64,000 nucleotides of DNA from CBDBJK01 sp965206395 (GTDB lineage Bacteria > Chloroflexota > Dehalococcoidia > Lucifugimonadales > CATOSD01), in assembly GCA_965206395.1 (NCBI GenBank), contig CBDBJK010000038.1, positions 588,189 to 652,188 on the forward strand. Reading direction: 5' to 3'. The position numbers and the translations under genes were made by a program. This document shows, in pieces, positions 44,451-56,589 of this stretch (position 1 is its first letter; each line of letters opens with the position of its first letter). The notes under the pieces were generated by a model. The model made no database searches. It had not been told where the DNA came from and saw only the letters and a program-made list of their open reading frames with translations.

Positions 44451-44649
44451 CTATTTGAGGAATACTGGCTGTGTCCAGGCTTGAGCGCCATTGGAGGATG
44501 TAATAGTGGCACGAAAATAGCGCTCGTCGCCGCGAGGAGAATAGGCGGCTTCTGTCCCAAAGGTTTCCGTCAGTGTCACCATTAGGATAACCAATCCTTG
44601 AGCCTCCCGCGTTGGTATGGGTGTGTATATTTCCTTTGAACCACTTCAC
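44451..44649 (-). pseudogene. Remnant of a PHP/CehA-McbA-type metallohydrolase
   Basis: The 5' end reads VKWFKGNIHTHTNAGG (GTG start), the first metal motif of PHP-like hydrolases (KGNLHTHT). A second frame, reached by internal deletion and shift, reads PRGDERYFRATITSSNGAQA then WTQPVFLK and stop, the usual C-terminus of such proteins. More than 200 residues between are lost. The rest of 44650-44762 shows no gene. Confidence 0.6.
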
Positions 44650-44762
44650 TGTAGCTATCTATCCCTCCGACTAGAAATTTGCCTCCCTCATTATCGCCGC
44701 TATGTCAAGACATGCTGTTCTCTGACCCGATTCGAGGGTAATTTATAGCTTGCCTAACTCGT

Positions 44763-44791
44763 TTGACAAACTCAAGCCACCCTAATAGACT
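44763..44791 (+). promoter_or_regulatory. Sigma-70-type promoter for the second CoA-transferase
   Basis: TTGACA (44763-44768), 17-bp spacer, TAGACT (44786-44791), 35 bp before the ATG at 44827. The leader is short and unlike the dispersed elements. Confidence 0.65.
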
Positions 44792-44826
44792 TCTGCGCAA
44801 GTAAAAGATACTGCCCGGGAGGTGAT

Positions 44827-46041
44827 ATGCAGGACCAGGCCCTCTCTGACATAAAGGTCCTCGACTTCACTAACTATATCTCAGGCCCCTATTGCACCAA
44901 AATGCTGGCGGACTATGGTGCTGACGTTCTCAAGATCGAGCGACCTGACGGTGGGGACGGGTCTAGACGCCTTGGGCCGTTTCCTGATGACGAGCCTCAC
45001 CTGGAGAAAAGCGGTCTATTCCTCCATCTCAACACTAACAAGCGCAGCCTTACCCTTAACCTAAAAACAGAATCCGCTAAACAGGTTGTGAGAAGCCTGG
45101 TCAAAGACGCCGATATAGTTGTGGAGAGTTTCCAGCCTGGGACGATGGAAAAGCTCGGTATGGGCTATGCTACCCTCAGTTCAATCAACCCTGGGCTGGT
45201 CATGACATCGATCTCGAACTTCGGTCAGACCGGCCCATACAGAGATTACAAAGGCTCCGACGCGATATTTTATGCAATGGGCGGCGAGATGTATTCCACT
45301 GGCGTCGAAGAGAGAGAACCCATCAAGATGGCAGACGCCGTCGTATTGTATCAGGCGGGAAGTACCCCAGCAGTCGCCACGATGGGAGCCTTCTTTGCGG
45401 CCCGGCTCCAGAAGATTGGTCAACACGTTGATGTATCGATAATGGAGACGCAGATAGGAACTATAGACCGCCGAATGAGTATGCTTATTGCATACCAGTA
45501 CACCGGCGAAATCAGCCGTCGTAGGCCACTTGAGAACACTGGAGGCTACCCGCAGGGTGTCTTTCCCTGTAAGGATGGCTATGTGGAAATAACAGGTGGT
45601 GGAGGTTACTTTCCCAGAACAGTGAAGATGCTGGGAGAACCCGAATTCCTTGAAGACCCAAAGTGGCACACACCAGAAGCCCAGAGTGACCGTAATCTTC
45701 AGGCAGAGTTCGAGGAATATTTCCTGCCCTGGATTCTAAGCCGAACCAAGCAGGAAGCATGGCACGCGGCCCAGGAAGCCCGCGTAATCAGCGCCCCTAT
45801 AAACACTATAGAGGACCTCAACAACGACGCCAGCTTTCAAAAGCGGGGAGCTTTCGCCGAAATCGAGCACCCGGAGGCAGGATTGCTCAGGTATCCTGGC
45901 AGGCCATTCATTATGGAAGACTCTCCGTGGTCGGTTCGTCGCCCGGCGCCTCTTCTTGGTCAGCACAACGGAGAGATACTTACATGCCTTGGCTACAGCA
46001 AGGCCGACATCGTAAGGCTGATGCAGCAGAACGTCATTTGA
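44827..46041 (+). CDS. CaiB/BaiF (class III) CoA-transferase
   Basis: A 404-residue paralogue of the previous enzyme. ALSDIKVLDFTNYISGPYCTKMLADYGADVLKIERP, LNTNKRSLTLNLKTE, NFGQTGPYRDYKGSDAIFYAMGG with the catalytic Asp (GSDA), and a C-terminal APLLGQHNGEILTCLGYS are seen. GGGAGGTGA precedes the ATG. Formyl-CoA:oxalate-type or another carboxylate pair is possible; the acceptor is unknown. Confidence 0.93.
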   Translation: MQDQALSDIKVLDFTNYISGPYCTKMLADYGADVLKIERPDGGDGSRRLGPFPDDEPHLEKSGLFLHLNTNKRSLTLNLKTESAKQVVRSLVKDADIVVESFQPGTMEKLGMGYATLSSINPGLVMTSISNFGQTGPYRDYKGSDAIFYAMGGEMYSTGVEEREPIKMADAVVLYQAGSTPAVATMGAFFAARLQKIGQHVDVSIMETQIGTIDRRMSMLIAYQYTGEISRRRPLENTGGYPQGVFPCKDGYVEITGGGGYFPRTVKMLGEPEFLEDPKWHTPEAQSDRNLQAEFEEYFLPWILSRTKQEAWHAAQEARVISAPINTIEDLNNDASFQKRGAFAEIEHPEAGLLRYPGRPFIMEDSPWSVRRPAPLLGQHNGEILTCLGYSKADIVRLMQQNVI

Positions 46042-46069
46042 GATACTACCCATTTCTGCATAGGAGCGA

Positions 46070-46896
46070 TTAGGTTGTGTTGACATTTGGTGCATAATGG
46101 ATACATGTCAACGACTGAATTACGCAATGAACAATGGTCGAAAATCCTTGAATTTCTGCGCTCATGCCCAGACCTCTACGTTGGAGAGGAGGACGATTGC
46201 AGGCGCTACGTCGAGGCCATCCTGTGGATGGCACGAAGTGGTGCTCCTTGGAGACTGCTGCCTGAGCACTACGGTCACTGGAACAGCGTATATAAGCGCT
46301 TCGCACGCTGGTGTGAAAAGGGTGTATGGGAACGAATGCATCAGCATTTTGTGCAAGACCCCGATATGGAGCATGTCATCACTGTGATAGCACTGTGATA
46401 GCACTGTGGTTCGCGCTCATCCCTGTGCTGCTGGAGCCTCCAAAAAAACGGTGGCCAATCGGCCCAAGCTCTTGGCCGGAGCCGAGGCGGGTTCAGTACC
46501 AAGATCCACGTGAGCGTGGATGGATTGGGCAACCCGTTGCGCTTTGAGCTCACAGCAGGTCAACGTCACGACATCACCCAGGCACAGGCATTGATTGCTG
46601 ATTTCGAAACCGAGCATGTGATTGCTGATAAGGGATACGATTCGATGGATTTTCTCCAATGCATCCTGGGCAGGGGCGCGTTACCTGTGATTCCACCTCG
46701 GTCAAATCGAAAGACGCCACGAGAGTATGATGAGTACCTTTACCGAGAGCGCCACCTTGTGGAGTGTTTCATCAACAAGATCAAGCACTACCGGCATATC
46801 TTCTCTCGCTTTGACAAGCTGTCATCGCGTTTCCTGGGATTCTTGAACTTCGTCGGTGCTCTCATATGGCTCAGATGAAATGTCAACACAACCTAA
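46070..46896 (+). mobile_element. Decayed IS5-family (IS1031/IS427-like) element
   Basis: Perfect 19-bp terminal repeats (TTAGGTTGTGTTGACATTT). The outermost TTA/TAA may be the target site rather than IS DNA. The transposase is damaged (see next). Confidence 0.88.
46105..46878 (+). pseudogene. IS5-family transposase inactivated by an 11-bp duplication
   Basis: First part: TTELRNEQWSKILEFL..CRRYVEAILWMARSGAPWRLLPE..VWERMHQHF, ending where the catalytic DSTVVRAH should follow. There ACTGTGATAGC occurs in tandem, throwing the frame into a stop. Downstream, after an A7 run that normally gives a -1 shift, GGQSAQALGRSRGGFSTKIH and VSVDGLGNPLRFELTAGQRHD, IADKGYDS and VECFINKIKHYRHIFSRFDK are readable. 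The A7 shift is likely native; the duplication is not. Confidence 0.78.
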
Positions 46897-47087
46897 TAAC
46901 TCTCGTATAGATGGCGAGCCTTTCGCCGTCAACACGACACTCTCGTCATTATACTCAAGGCGTCAACAGTGGCCGTGCGTTCGCGCCAGGATGTGCCGCC
47001 AGCGGGTTGTGCGGCATCTCCCTTATCCCTGGCAAACAGTGGCTGAAACGAATGTTAATGAATCTGCGTGAATTGGCTGAAAAGCAC
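46897..47087. other. Intergenic DNA upstream of the rRNA promoter
   Basis: No gene or RNA recognised. No 16S rRNA or tRNA sequence precedes the 23S gene here. Confidence 0.4.
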
Positions 47088-47116
47088 TTGACGAGCTAAT
47101 GGCTGTAATCTATAAT
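47088..47116 (+). promoter_or_regulatory. Strong sigma-70 promoter of the 23S rRNA unit
   Basis: TTGACG (47088-47093), exact 17-bp spacer, TATAAT (47111-47116). Transcription would start near 47123. Confidence 0.8.
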
Positions 47117-47122
47117 TTGTTT

Positions 47123-47222
47123 TTGGTGAAAGAATCAAAACTATGAAATTTACCTTCACCTAACATAAAGACCGAAAGGGTAAGTCTTGGCAACGGCTGG
47201 GATTACCTAGCCGTCTTTTTTT
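47123..47222 (+). ncRNA. 23S leader, possibly an independent ~100-nt RNA
   Basis: Between promoter and 23S lies a stretch with three potential stems: GGTGAA/TTCACC, AAGAC/GTCTT, and a terminator-like ACGGCTGG/CTAGCCGT followed by T7. Transcripts could end there as a ~100-nt RNA unless antitermination lets polymerase reach the rRNA. I recognise no known RNA family. Confidence 0.45.
47193..47222 (+). terminator. Intrinsic-terminator-like hairpin in the 23S leader
   Basis: An 8-bp stem (one G-U pair), loop GATTAC, then CTTTTTTT. It stands between the promoter and the rRNA, implying antitermination control. Confidence 0.6.
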
Positions 47223-47275
47223 GCACCTTAACAACTGAATCCTGTCAAAATATCGAATTAAACGAGCCTTAATGT

Positions 47276-50886
<3,611 letters not shown>

Positions 50887-50985
50887 ACATTAAGACTCGT
50901 TTATTTCAGTCTCAATCCCCCTCCGCACGTAGGGTAGGAAGACTTGGAGAGACAGGATTCAGAAGTTAATAGAACCTCGATACGT

Positions 50986-51035
50986 CGCGGGACCGAACAG
51001 CGGTCCTTCGGCAGAAGGATTGGACTCATAACCCA
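50986..51035 (+). other. Partial initiator-tRNA-like sequence
   Basis: CGCGGGA.. followed by AACAGCGG and ATTGGACTCATAACCCA resembles the 5' half of the tRNA at 51054, up to the anticodon arm with a CAT anticodon, but the D arm is disturbed and the T arm is missing. It starts after the same CGT as the real gene. A duplication or attachment-site remnant is likely. The rest of 50887-51053 shows no 5S rRNA. Confidence 0.45.
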
Positions 51036-51053
51036 CACACAAAATTGATTCGT

Positions 51054-51128
<75 letters not shown>

Positions 51129-51153
51129 GCACTTTACCCGCATTTAGACTATT

Positions 51154-51195
51154 AAACAGGCCCAAGGGATATAAATTCCTTGGGCCTGTTTTTTT
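51154..51195 (+). terminator. Intrinsic terminator after the tRNA
   Basis: AAACAGGCCCAAGG / CCTTGGGCCTGTTT, 14-bp perfect stem with a 10-nt loop, followed by a T run. It ends the 23S-tRNA unit. Confidence 0.9.
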
Positions 51196-51202
51196 GCTTT
51201 CG

Positions 51203-51454
51203 CTAACACTTTGCTAACACCAGCCCGCCATTCGAGTTTCTTCCTTCCTTTCCACTCAGGCCCGCGCAATAGAACAAGGTATAGTAAAGCGTCTCTTTCA
51301 CAGCATCCAACACGTGTCTAAGTCCAGTCTCGCCAAACGTCTTCATTTCCTTGCGTTTATATTTCGGCGCGCCACCTGCGTCAGCAGGGTTGATGGCCAG
51401 GCGACCTGACTTTACAGCAGTTTGTAGTGCCGTTCGCAGGGTTATGTAGTGGTG
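51203..51454 (-). pseudogene. Tyrosine integrase fragment next to tRNA-fMet
   Basis: An 83-codon open stretch without a start reads HHYITLRTALQTAVKSGRLA, INPADAGGAPKYKRKEMKTF, then LRHVLDAVKETLYYTLFY. This is the core-binding domain of phage-type integrases (aLxxAvxxgxixxNPa..p...rkemktl). The catalytic domain is absent and the frame ends after ~20 unrelated residues. It sits 75 bp past the tRNA, a usual phage attachment site. The remainder up to 51540 holds no gene. Confidence 0.7.
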
Positions 51455-51551
51455 TCATACGATGTGGGCGACATCAAGAGTGAGGTTCGGTCTGAACACG
51501 CCATTTCGACGCTTCTGTGGTCAGTTATGATTGGTGAATGGCGCTATGAGG

Positions 51552-51640
51552 CTAAATAGGATATTTCGAGTGGTGATTGACAACATCATAATGTGGTCGT
51601 ATAGTCCGACCTATCCAGGGGCGCTGCGACTATGGATGAA
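51552..51640 (+). promoter_or_regulatory. Dispersed promoter element, copy D
   Basis: -35 TTGACA (51577-51582), 17-bp spacer (ACATCATAATGTGGTCG), -10 TATAGT (51600-51605). Upstream GAGGCTAAATAGG resembles copy C. The leader has diverged and lacks the leader ORF. It precedes the amidohydrolase gene at 51743. Confidence 0.78.
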
Positions 51641-51742
51641 ATGTAGGACATTAAGAAGCGGGCCTCGTTGTTCGGGTAATAACAATCCAATTATGGTAGA
51701 CTCAGCCGAGAGTCCCAAGTCAACCAGTAAGGAGAGTGTGAG

Positions 51743-53035
51743 ATGTCAGAATTTGTTCTCATAAATGGCCGATTAATAGATGGCACTGGCAAGGAGCCTT
51801 TGGATGGCTGCGGCATTGTAGTGAAAGGTGCCAGTATCTCAGCGGTCGGCCCCTCGCAATCGCTGCCCGTTCCAGCCGACGCTCAGGTGATTGACGTTGG
51901 AGGCCGAACTATCATGCCTGGCCTCATTGACGCTCACACACACCTGACCTATCACGTCAGCGAGTACGGCCTGATGCTTCAAGCGATGAACGAGTCCCTG
52001 GAAATGAACGCCCTCAAGGCCGCGGAGAGTGCTCGTGTTATCCTGGAGACGGGATGCACTGCCATCGGTGACGGAGCGAGTCGCGGCAAGGTTGGCATGG
52101 CGATACGCGATGGCGTGAAGCAAGGACTCATCCCCGGGCCAAAGGTAGTCGCTGCGGGTCAGATCATATCGGGTTCCGCTGGCATAGGAGACCATACTTC
52201 AGAATGGGGCTATTTCGACAACGACGTGTTTCTCGGAACTGCCGTCAATGGCCCTCAAGAAGTGAGGACTATGGTCCGAAAACAGATTCGTCAGGGTGTG
52301 GACTATGTGAAGGTCGCGGCCAGCGGCGTTCCTGGCAACAAAATAATGGATGGTCGCACACAAGACCTCTCTTACGAGGAGTTGGTAACCGCCGTTCAGG
52401 AGGCCGCCAAGTTCGGTAAGAGGGTTCACGCCCATGCTCATGATCCCGCGGGCATAAAAGACGTGGCACGTAGTGGCATCATGTCCTTGCACTCCGGGGA
52501 ATTTGTGGACGAGGAAGGGCTGCATGTCATGAAGGAGATGGACTGCGTCTTCGTGCCCACCATCGCTTGGCTCCACTTTCGGATCAAAGAAGAGTACGCG
52601 AGAGAATACACACGAGCTTACAAGCCCACAGAGGATCAAGTGGCTTGGTTCATCGAGGATTGCAGACAGGCCTACGAGTCTTGCCGAGAGGCTATCGTCA
52701 AGGCCTATCAGATAGGCACACCCACGGCCATCGGATCAGACGGTGCTCATGTCTTTCCACCTTTCGACGTTGTCTACGAGATGGAATACTTTCAGGAGCT
52801 TGGTGTCTCCCCACTACAGATCATCACCGCTGCAACGAAGATGGCTGCCCAGGCCATTGGTCGGCAGGACGTATGGGGAACCCTCGAGCCTGGCAAGGCG
52901 GCTGATATTCTGGTAGTAACAGGTGACCCATCCGAGAACATAAGCGTCCTGCGCGACAAATCCAGCATCGTCATGATGCTTCAGGACGGGCAAGTGGTCA
53001 AAGATGTAATGAGCAAAGAGCGAATCGCAGTATAG
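51743..53035 (+). CDS. Metal-dependent amidohydrolase (imidazolonepropionase/prolidase-like)
   Basis: A 430-residue amidohydrolase. N-terminal sandwich FVLINGRLIDGTGKEPLDG; metal ligands in MPGLIDAHTHLTYH (HxH); bridging Lys in DYVKVAASG; HAHAHD (His) and LHSGEF (His); PTAIGSDGAHVF (Asp); closing WGTLEPGKAADILVVTGDP. All ligand positions are present. AAGGAG precedes the ATG. It is followed 8 bp later by a second amidohydrolase, so they form an operon under promoter copy D. Likely substrates are cyclic or linear amides; not determinable. Confidence 0.92.
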   Translation: MSEFVLINGRLIDGTGKEPLDGCGIVVKGASISAVGPSQSLPVPADAQVIDVGGRTIMPGLIDAHTHLTYHVSEYGLMLQAMNESLEMNALKAAESARVILETGCTAIGDGASRGKVGMAIRDGVKQGLIPGPKVVAAGQIISGSAGIGDHTSEWGYFDNDVFLGTAVNGPQEVRTMVRKQIRQGVDYVKVAASGVPGNKIMDGRTQDLSYEELVTAVQEAAKFGKRVHAHAHDPAGIKDVARSGIMSLHSGEFVDEEGLHVMKEMDCVFVPTIAWLHFRIKEEYAREYTRAYKPTEDQVAWFIEDCRQAYESCREAIVKAYQIGTPTAIGSDGAHVFPPFDVVYEMEYFQELGVSPLQIITAATKMAAQAIGRQDVWGTLEPGKAADILVVTGDPSENISVLRDKSSIVMMLQDGQVVKDVMSKERIAV

Positions 53036-53043
53036 GGTGCAAC

Positions 53044-54417
53044 ATGAGTTACGACACGTTAATCAAAGGAGGCCTGCTCGTAATTCCCGGTCAGGGAATC
53101 CGAGAGGCGGATCTGGGCATCAGCGGTGAGCGAATCGCCGCCATACTGGAGCGTGGAGCGCAGGTTGAGGCGGAGACTACTATCGACGCCACCGGGCTTC
53201 ATGTTCTTCCGGGCGCACTGGATACTCATACTCACTGGGGGTACAGGGGCGATTTTGGCGTCCAGTGTGAATCGGACAGCCGGGCCGCAGCCATAGGCGG
53301 AGTGACTTCGGCGCTACTGCTGCAACGCATAATACCAGGCCAGTTTGCAGAACTAAAGCAAATAGGCGAAAATCGCTCCACCATCGATTTCATTTTCTCG
53401 CCATCAGTAGTCGATGAGGCTAGCGCCGCCTTCGTCGAGGAGTCCATCGAACAGTGGGGCTGTCCCAGCTTCAAGTTCTACCTTTCGTACCGCAACCTCG
53501 CGGGAGCGCCGCCAGGGGACGACTGGAACGAGTTGACTGACGGACTCATGGTTGACACGCTTCATCGCATGGCAAAATACGAGGGAACGTTGGCCTGTGT
53601 CCATGCGGAGAACTCCGAGATAATCAACCGGGCCATGTCTCAGGCAACGCATTCCGAGCATGATGGCCTGGCAGAATGGGAGAAGGCAAATCCCGGAATT
53701 GCGGAGGCAGAGGCGATTCAACGAGCGGCATTCTTTGCGGAGCAGGCCGATGTGCCGGTTTTCATCGTGCATATGGCGGGACGAGAGGCCCTTGCCGCTC
53801 TGCAAAATGCCAAAACTCGCTGGCCCAAGACCTATGGCGAGACCTGCCCTCACTATCTGTTCCACAATGTTGAGACTTCGGAGGCAGCCGTGAAATTCAG
53901 TCCGCCTGTACGCCATAAAGCCGACAACGATGCACTGTGGGAAGCACTGGCTTCGGGGCTGGTGGACTGTGTAGGCTCTGACAACTCGCCAACTCTCTGG
54001 GATGCCAAGAAAGGCAGCGTATGGGATATCTCTCGCGGCGGCCCCGGGACTGGCGTGTTACTGCCACTGGTTCTGAGTGAGGGAGTGAACAAGGGGAGGC
54101 TGACGCTTGAGAGGGCAGTAGAGGTCACCTCGACTAACGCGGCGCGCATCTTTGGCTTGTACCCAAAGAAGGGTGCCATTCAAGTAGGCTCGGACGCAGA
54201 TCTGGCTATCGTCGATATGGGCCTGGAGAAGACGGTGAGCCACGAGCTTTTCGGAACCTGGTCAGACTACAGCCTTTACTCAGGCGTTACATTGAAGGGA
54301 TGGCCGGTAGTCACGATGTTGCGTGGCCGCATTGTGGTAGCGGATGGCAAAGCCAGCGTGGAACCAGGATATGGGCAATTCATGCCGAGGCCCGTGAATC
54401 CACTAGCAACCAAATAG
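53044..54417 (+). CDS. Dihydropyrimidinase/hydantoinase-like amidohydrolase
   Basis: A 457-residue cyclic-amidase. GGLLVIPGQGIREADLGISGERIAAI, GALDTHTHWGYRG (HxH), SFKFYLSYRN (carboxylated Lys), VHAENSE (His), FIVHMAGREAL (His), YGETCPHYLF, and CVGSDNSP (Asp) mark it as a hydantoinase/dihydropyrimidinase/allantoinase relative. The C-terminus has the KGAIQVGSDADLAIVD strand. It is translated closely after the preceding amidohydrolase. The ring substrate is unknown. Confidence 0.92.
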   Translation: MSYDTLIKGGLLVIPGQGIREADLGISGERIAAILERGAQVEAETTIDATGLHVLPGALDTHTHWGYRGDFGVQCESDSRAAAIGGVTSALLLQRIIPGQFAELKQIGENRSTIDFIFSPSVVDEASAAFVEESIEQWGCPSFKFYLSYRNLAGAPPGDDWNELTDGLMVDTLHRMAKYEGTLACVHAENSEIINRAMSQATHSEHDGLAEWEKANPGIAEAEAIQRAAFFAEQADVPVFIVHMAGREALAALQNAKTRWPKTYGETCPHYLFHNVETSEAAVKFSPPVRHKADNDALWEALASGLVDCVGSDNSPTLWDAKKGSVWDISRGGPGTGVLLPLVLSEGVNKGRLTLERAVEVTSTNAARIFGLYPKKGAIQVGSDADLAIVDMGLEKTVSHELFGTWSDYSLYSGVTLKGWPVVTMLRGRIVVADGKASVEPGYGQFMPRPVNPLATK

Positions 54418-54574
54418 CAGACGCCAGTCCAATGCACGAGCGTTATTCAGTAAATTGTAACTTGCCAACGAGATCCGCAGCAGCCCGAACAGTGGCCTTA
54501 CGGTCACACGTATGTCTGAGAGTGAGAAACTGCCGTAGTCCTTTTACAATGACTAACCCCTAGGAGGAGAAATC

Positions 54575-55585
54575 ATGGATCGAATTGGGATCGGCTTTTC
54601 AGGTGGCCTATCGCCTATGGAAATCGTGGAGTGTGTGCAACTCGCTGAGGAGTTAGGCTACGACTCGGCATGGATGGCGGAAGCCCACGGTGGCGACCAT
54701 TTCTCCATCCTTACCGCCTGCGCCATGGCGACGAACACCATCAAACTGGGAACCAACATTAGCAGCGTTTTCGTCAGAAGCGCTCCTACGATAGCAATGG
54801 CGGCTGCGTGTGTAGACTACTACTCTAACGGGCGCTTCATATTGGGTCTGGGGTCGAGCCACAAGGTGCAGGTTGGGCCAGAGCATGGTCAACCCTATGT
54901 TGAACCGCTTCAGAGGCTCCTGGAGACTGTTGACATCGTTCGCGCTCTATTTCGAGACGGTGTTGCCTCATACCAGGGAAAAGTAATAAACATCGAGCAG
55001 TTCGATTTCTGGTTCGAGCCTCTCAGAAATGAAATACCGATCTATCTGGCCGCGGTGCGTCCAAGGATGACACAGATTGCTGGCGAAATCTCGGATGGTG
55101 TGCTGCTTTCCGGGTGGGGAAATCCGCAGCAAAGCAAGGAGGCAGCAGAGAACGTGGCCATAGGTGCAACAAGCGCTGGCCGCAACCCCAATGACGTGGA
55201 AGTAGCCAAAAGCATCTCCTGCATCATATCTAACGACAGACAGAAAGCCAGAAACACGGTACGTAATTCCACTGCATCCTACATCGGTTTTTTCCCTCGC
55301 TATCGCAAGATAATGGCGGAAGGCGGCTTTCAAGAGGAAGTAGAGGTTGTGAGGCAGGCTTGGGCAGAGGGAGACAAGGAGAGGGCGGCCAGACTTGTAC
55401 CCGAAGCCTTGATAGACTCTATTACCATGACGGGACCGCCAGGAGAGTGTAAGGAGAGAATTCAGGACTTTCGGGAGGCAGGGATTACTCTGCCTATCGT
55501 CTCTCCAAGAGTGGCTGCACCTGGGGTTCTAGAGGCCGACGCAAAAGAGTTAGCGATTGAAGCCATCAAGGCGTGTGCCCCGTAG
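54575..55585 (+). CDS. LLM-class flavin-dependent oxidoreductase
   Basis: A 336-residue luciferase-like TIM-barrel enzyme: GIGFSGGLSPMEIVECVQLAEELGYDSAWMAEAHGG, TNTIKLGTNISSVFVRSAPTIAMAAACVDYYSNGRFILGLGSS, IPIYLAAVRPRMTQIAGEISDGVLLSGWG. The barrel pattern fits the F420-dependent methylene-tetrahydromethanopterin-reductase-like branch as well as FMN monooxygenases; the cofactor is uncertain. AGGAGGAG precedes the ATG. It follows the amidohydrolase pair by 157 bp and may take part in the same breakdown route. Confidence 0.92.
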   Translation: MDRIGIGFSGGLSPMEIVECVQLAEELGYDSAWMAEAHGGDHFSILTACAMATNTIKLGTNISSVFVRSAPTIAMAAACVDYYSNGRFILGLGSSHKVQVGPEHGQPYVEPLQRLLETVDIVRALFRDGVASYQGKVINIEQFDFWFEPLRNEIPIYLAAVRPRMTQIAGEISDGVLLSGWGNPQQSKEAAENVAIGATSAGRNPNDVEVAKSISCIISNDRQKARNTVRNSTASYIGFFPRYRKIMAEGGFQEEVEVVRQAWAEGDKERAARLVPEALIDSITMTGPPGECKERIQDFREAGITLPIVSPRVAAPGVLEADAKELAIEAIKACAP

Positions 55586-55754
55586 GGTAATCTGGTTGTT
55601 AGCTGAATCAATTAAGCCAAATGGAATTGAGAAGCGGGTGCTGTCATGAAGGGCGTTCCGAAGGCGCACAGCCGCCAGTAAGTCGGCCATCGCTCTACGG
55701 CTGTCGAGGTGCGCCAGAAGTCATTCTGAAATTGTCGATTGCGAAACTTTAGTA

Positions 55755-55860
55755 TTGAGCATTTGGGGTAGCAGTTGACAGCATCGGCAGGCGGTCGTAT
55801 AGTCGGTGCCATCGCAATATGGTGTGTTTATGAAGTCACTGAATTCCATCGGGAAATATC
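55755..55860 (+). promoter_or_regulatory. Dispersed promoter element, copy E
   Basis: TTGAGC (55755-55760), 14 bp, -35 TTGACA (55775-55780), 17-bp spacer (GCATCGGCAGGCGGTCG), -10 TATAGT (55798-55803). The leader GTGCCATCGCAATATGGTGT is nearly identical to copy C. It drives the leader ORF and cupin gene. Confidence 0.88.
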
Positions 55861-55901
55861 GGATCAGGAATAGGGAGGTAGGGCTATGGCATACTCTTTG
55901 A
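55830..55901 (+). CDS. Leader peptide ORF of promoter copy E (23 residues), overlapping the cupin start
   Basis: ATG 55830 opens MKSLNSIGKYRIRNREVG and stops at TGA 55899-55901, 16 nt inside the cupin gene. It shares its start with the other leader ORFs. The cupin's ribosome site GGGAGG lies inside this ORF. Confidence 0.42.
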   Translation: MKSLNSIGKYRIRNREVGLWHTL

Positions 55902-56425
55902 ACGATTTCGTAGCAGATGTGGATAAGGCCCTCACTGAGAAGGGCGAGACGATGGAGATGGAATGGTCTCTGGGGCCTAAGCTCCAAAGGCTTGTGTCGG
56001 AAGGCGGAGACCTGACGCTGCAAGGTGAACCCAGCGGGGGAAGCTCTGGCCTGGGTGGAAGGATACTCCACGTTGACTCTGACAAAAGGTTCCGGCTGGT
56101 CGTCGCAAGGTTCGCATCCGGCGAGCCTACGCCGGTACATGCCCACTACAGATGGGGACTGGAATGCGGAGTATCCGGTAAGGAGAGGTTCACCGTCTGG
56201 GAAAGGGTAGACGATGGAACCAATTCTGAAAAAGCCGAGCTTCAAGTGTTCTCAGACCACCACATTGAGCGCGGCGATCTGGCATACTGGTACGATTCCC
56301 CGAGGAATATCCACAGGCAATGGGCTGAGGGCGACGAGCCTTCGTGCGTGGTGATCCTCATGGGTGGCGACGGCGGACGAGAGCACCTGTTCGACCTGGA
56401 CAGAGGCACGTACTCCAGCGCATAG
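55886..56425 (+). CDS. Cupin protein (cysteine-dioxygenase-like)
   Basis: A 179-residue cupin. The first metal motif is PTPVHAHYRWGLECGVSGKE (HxH with later E), the second IERGDLAYWYDSPRNIHRQW (His). The arrangement and the GxSGxExFxVWER strand resemble cysteine/3-mercaptopropionate dioxygenase-like cupins, although the whole is short. GGGAGG precedes the ATG. Its last bases overlap the -10 box of promoter copy F. Confidence 0.8.
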   Translation: MAYSLNDFVADVDKALTEKGETMEMEWSLGPKLQRLVSEGGDLTLQGEPSGGSSGLGGRILHVDSDKRFRLVVARFASGEPTPVHAHYRWGLECGVSGKERFTVWERVDDGTNSEKAELQVFSDHHIERGDLAYWYDSPRNIHRQWAEGDEPSCVVILMGGDGGREHLFDLDRGTYSSA

Positions 56426-56485
56426 TCTGTTGTGCTATCTCAGCATGGCGTGTTATGAAAGCACTGAAATCCATCTGGGAAACGC
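56397..56485 (+). promoter_or_regulatory. Dispersed promoter element, copy F (weak promoter, conserved leader)
   Basis: -10-like CATAGT (56421-56426) and a TGGACA 18 bp upstream fall inside the end of the cupin gene, so the promoter half is poor. The leader GTGCTATCTCAGCATGGCGT and TGAAAGCACTGAAATCCATC is well conserved. It precedes the DUF35-thiolase pair. Confidence 0.65.
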
Positions 56486-56502
56486 CTGTCGAGACCTTTT
56501 GA
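56455..56502 (+). CDS. Leader peptide ORF of promoter copy F (15 residues)
   Basis: ATG 56455 opens MKALKSIWETPVETF, stop TGA 56500-56502. The first eight residues equal those of copy G. It ends 88 bp before the next gene. Confidence 0.4.
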   Translation: MKALKSIWETPVETF

Positions 56503-56589
56503 CATATAGTAGCAATGGGAATATCGTTGACCAGGTAAAGAACTTCACTTTCAATTCCACTCTGGAAATTATCAAAAATAGGGGGTTGT

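Noticed and set aside
50887..51053. 5S rRNA searched for after the 23S gene
   Set aside because: No ~117-nt sequence with the 5S stems or conserved GAAC loop found.
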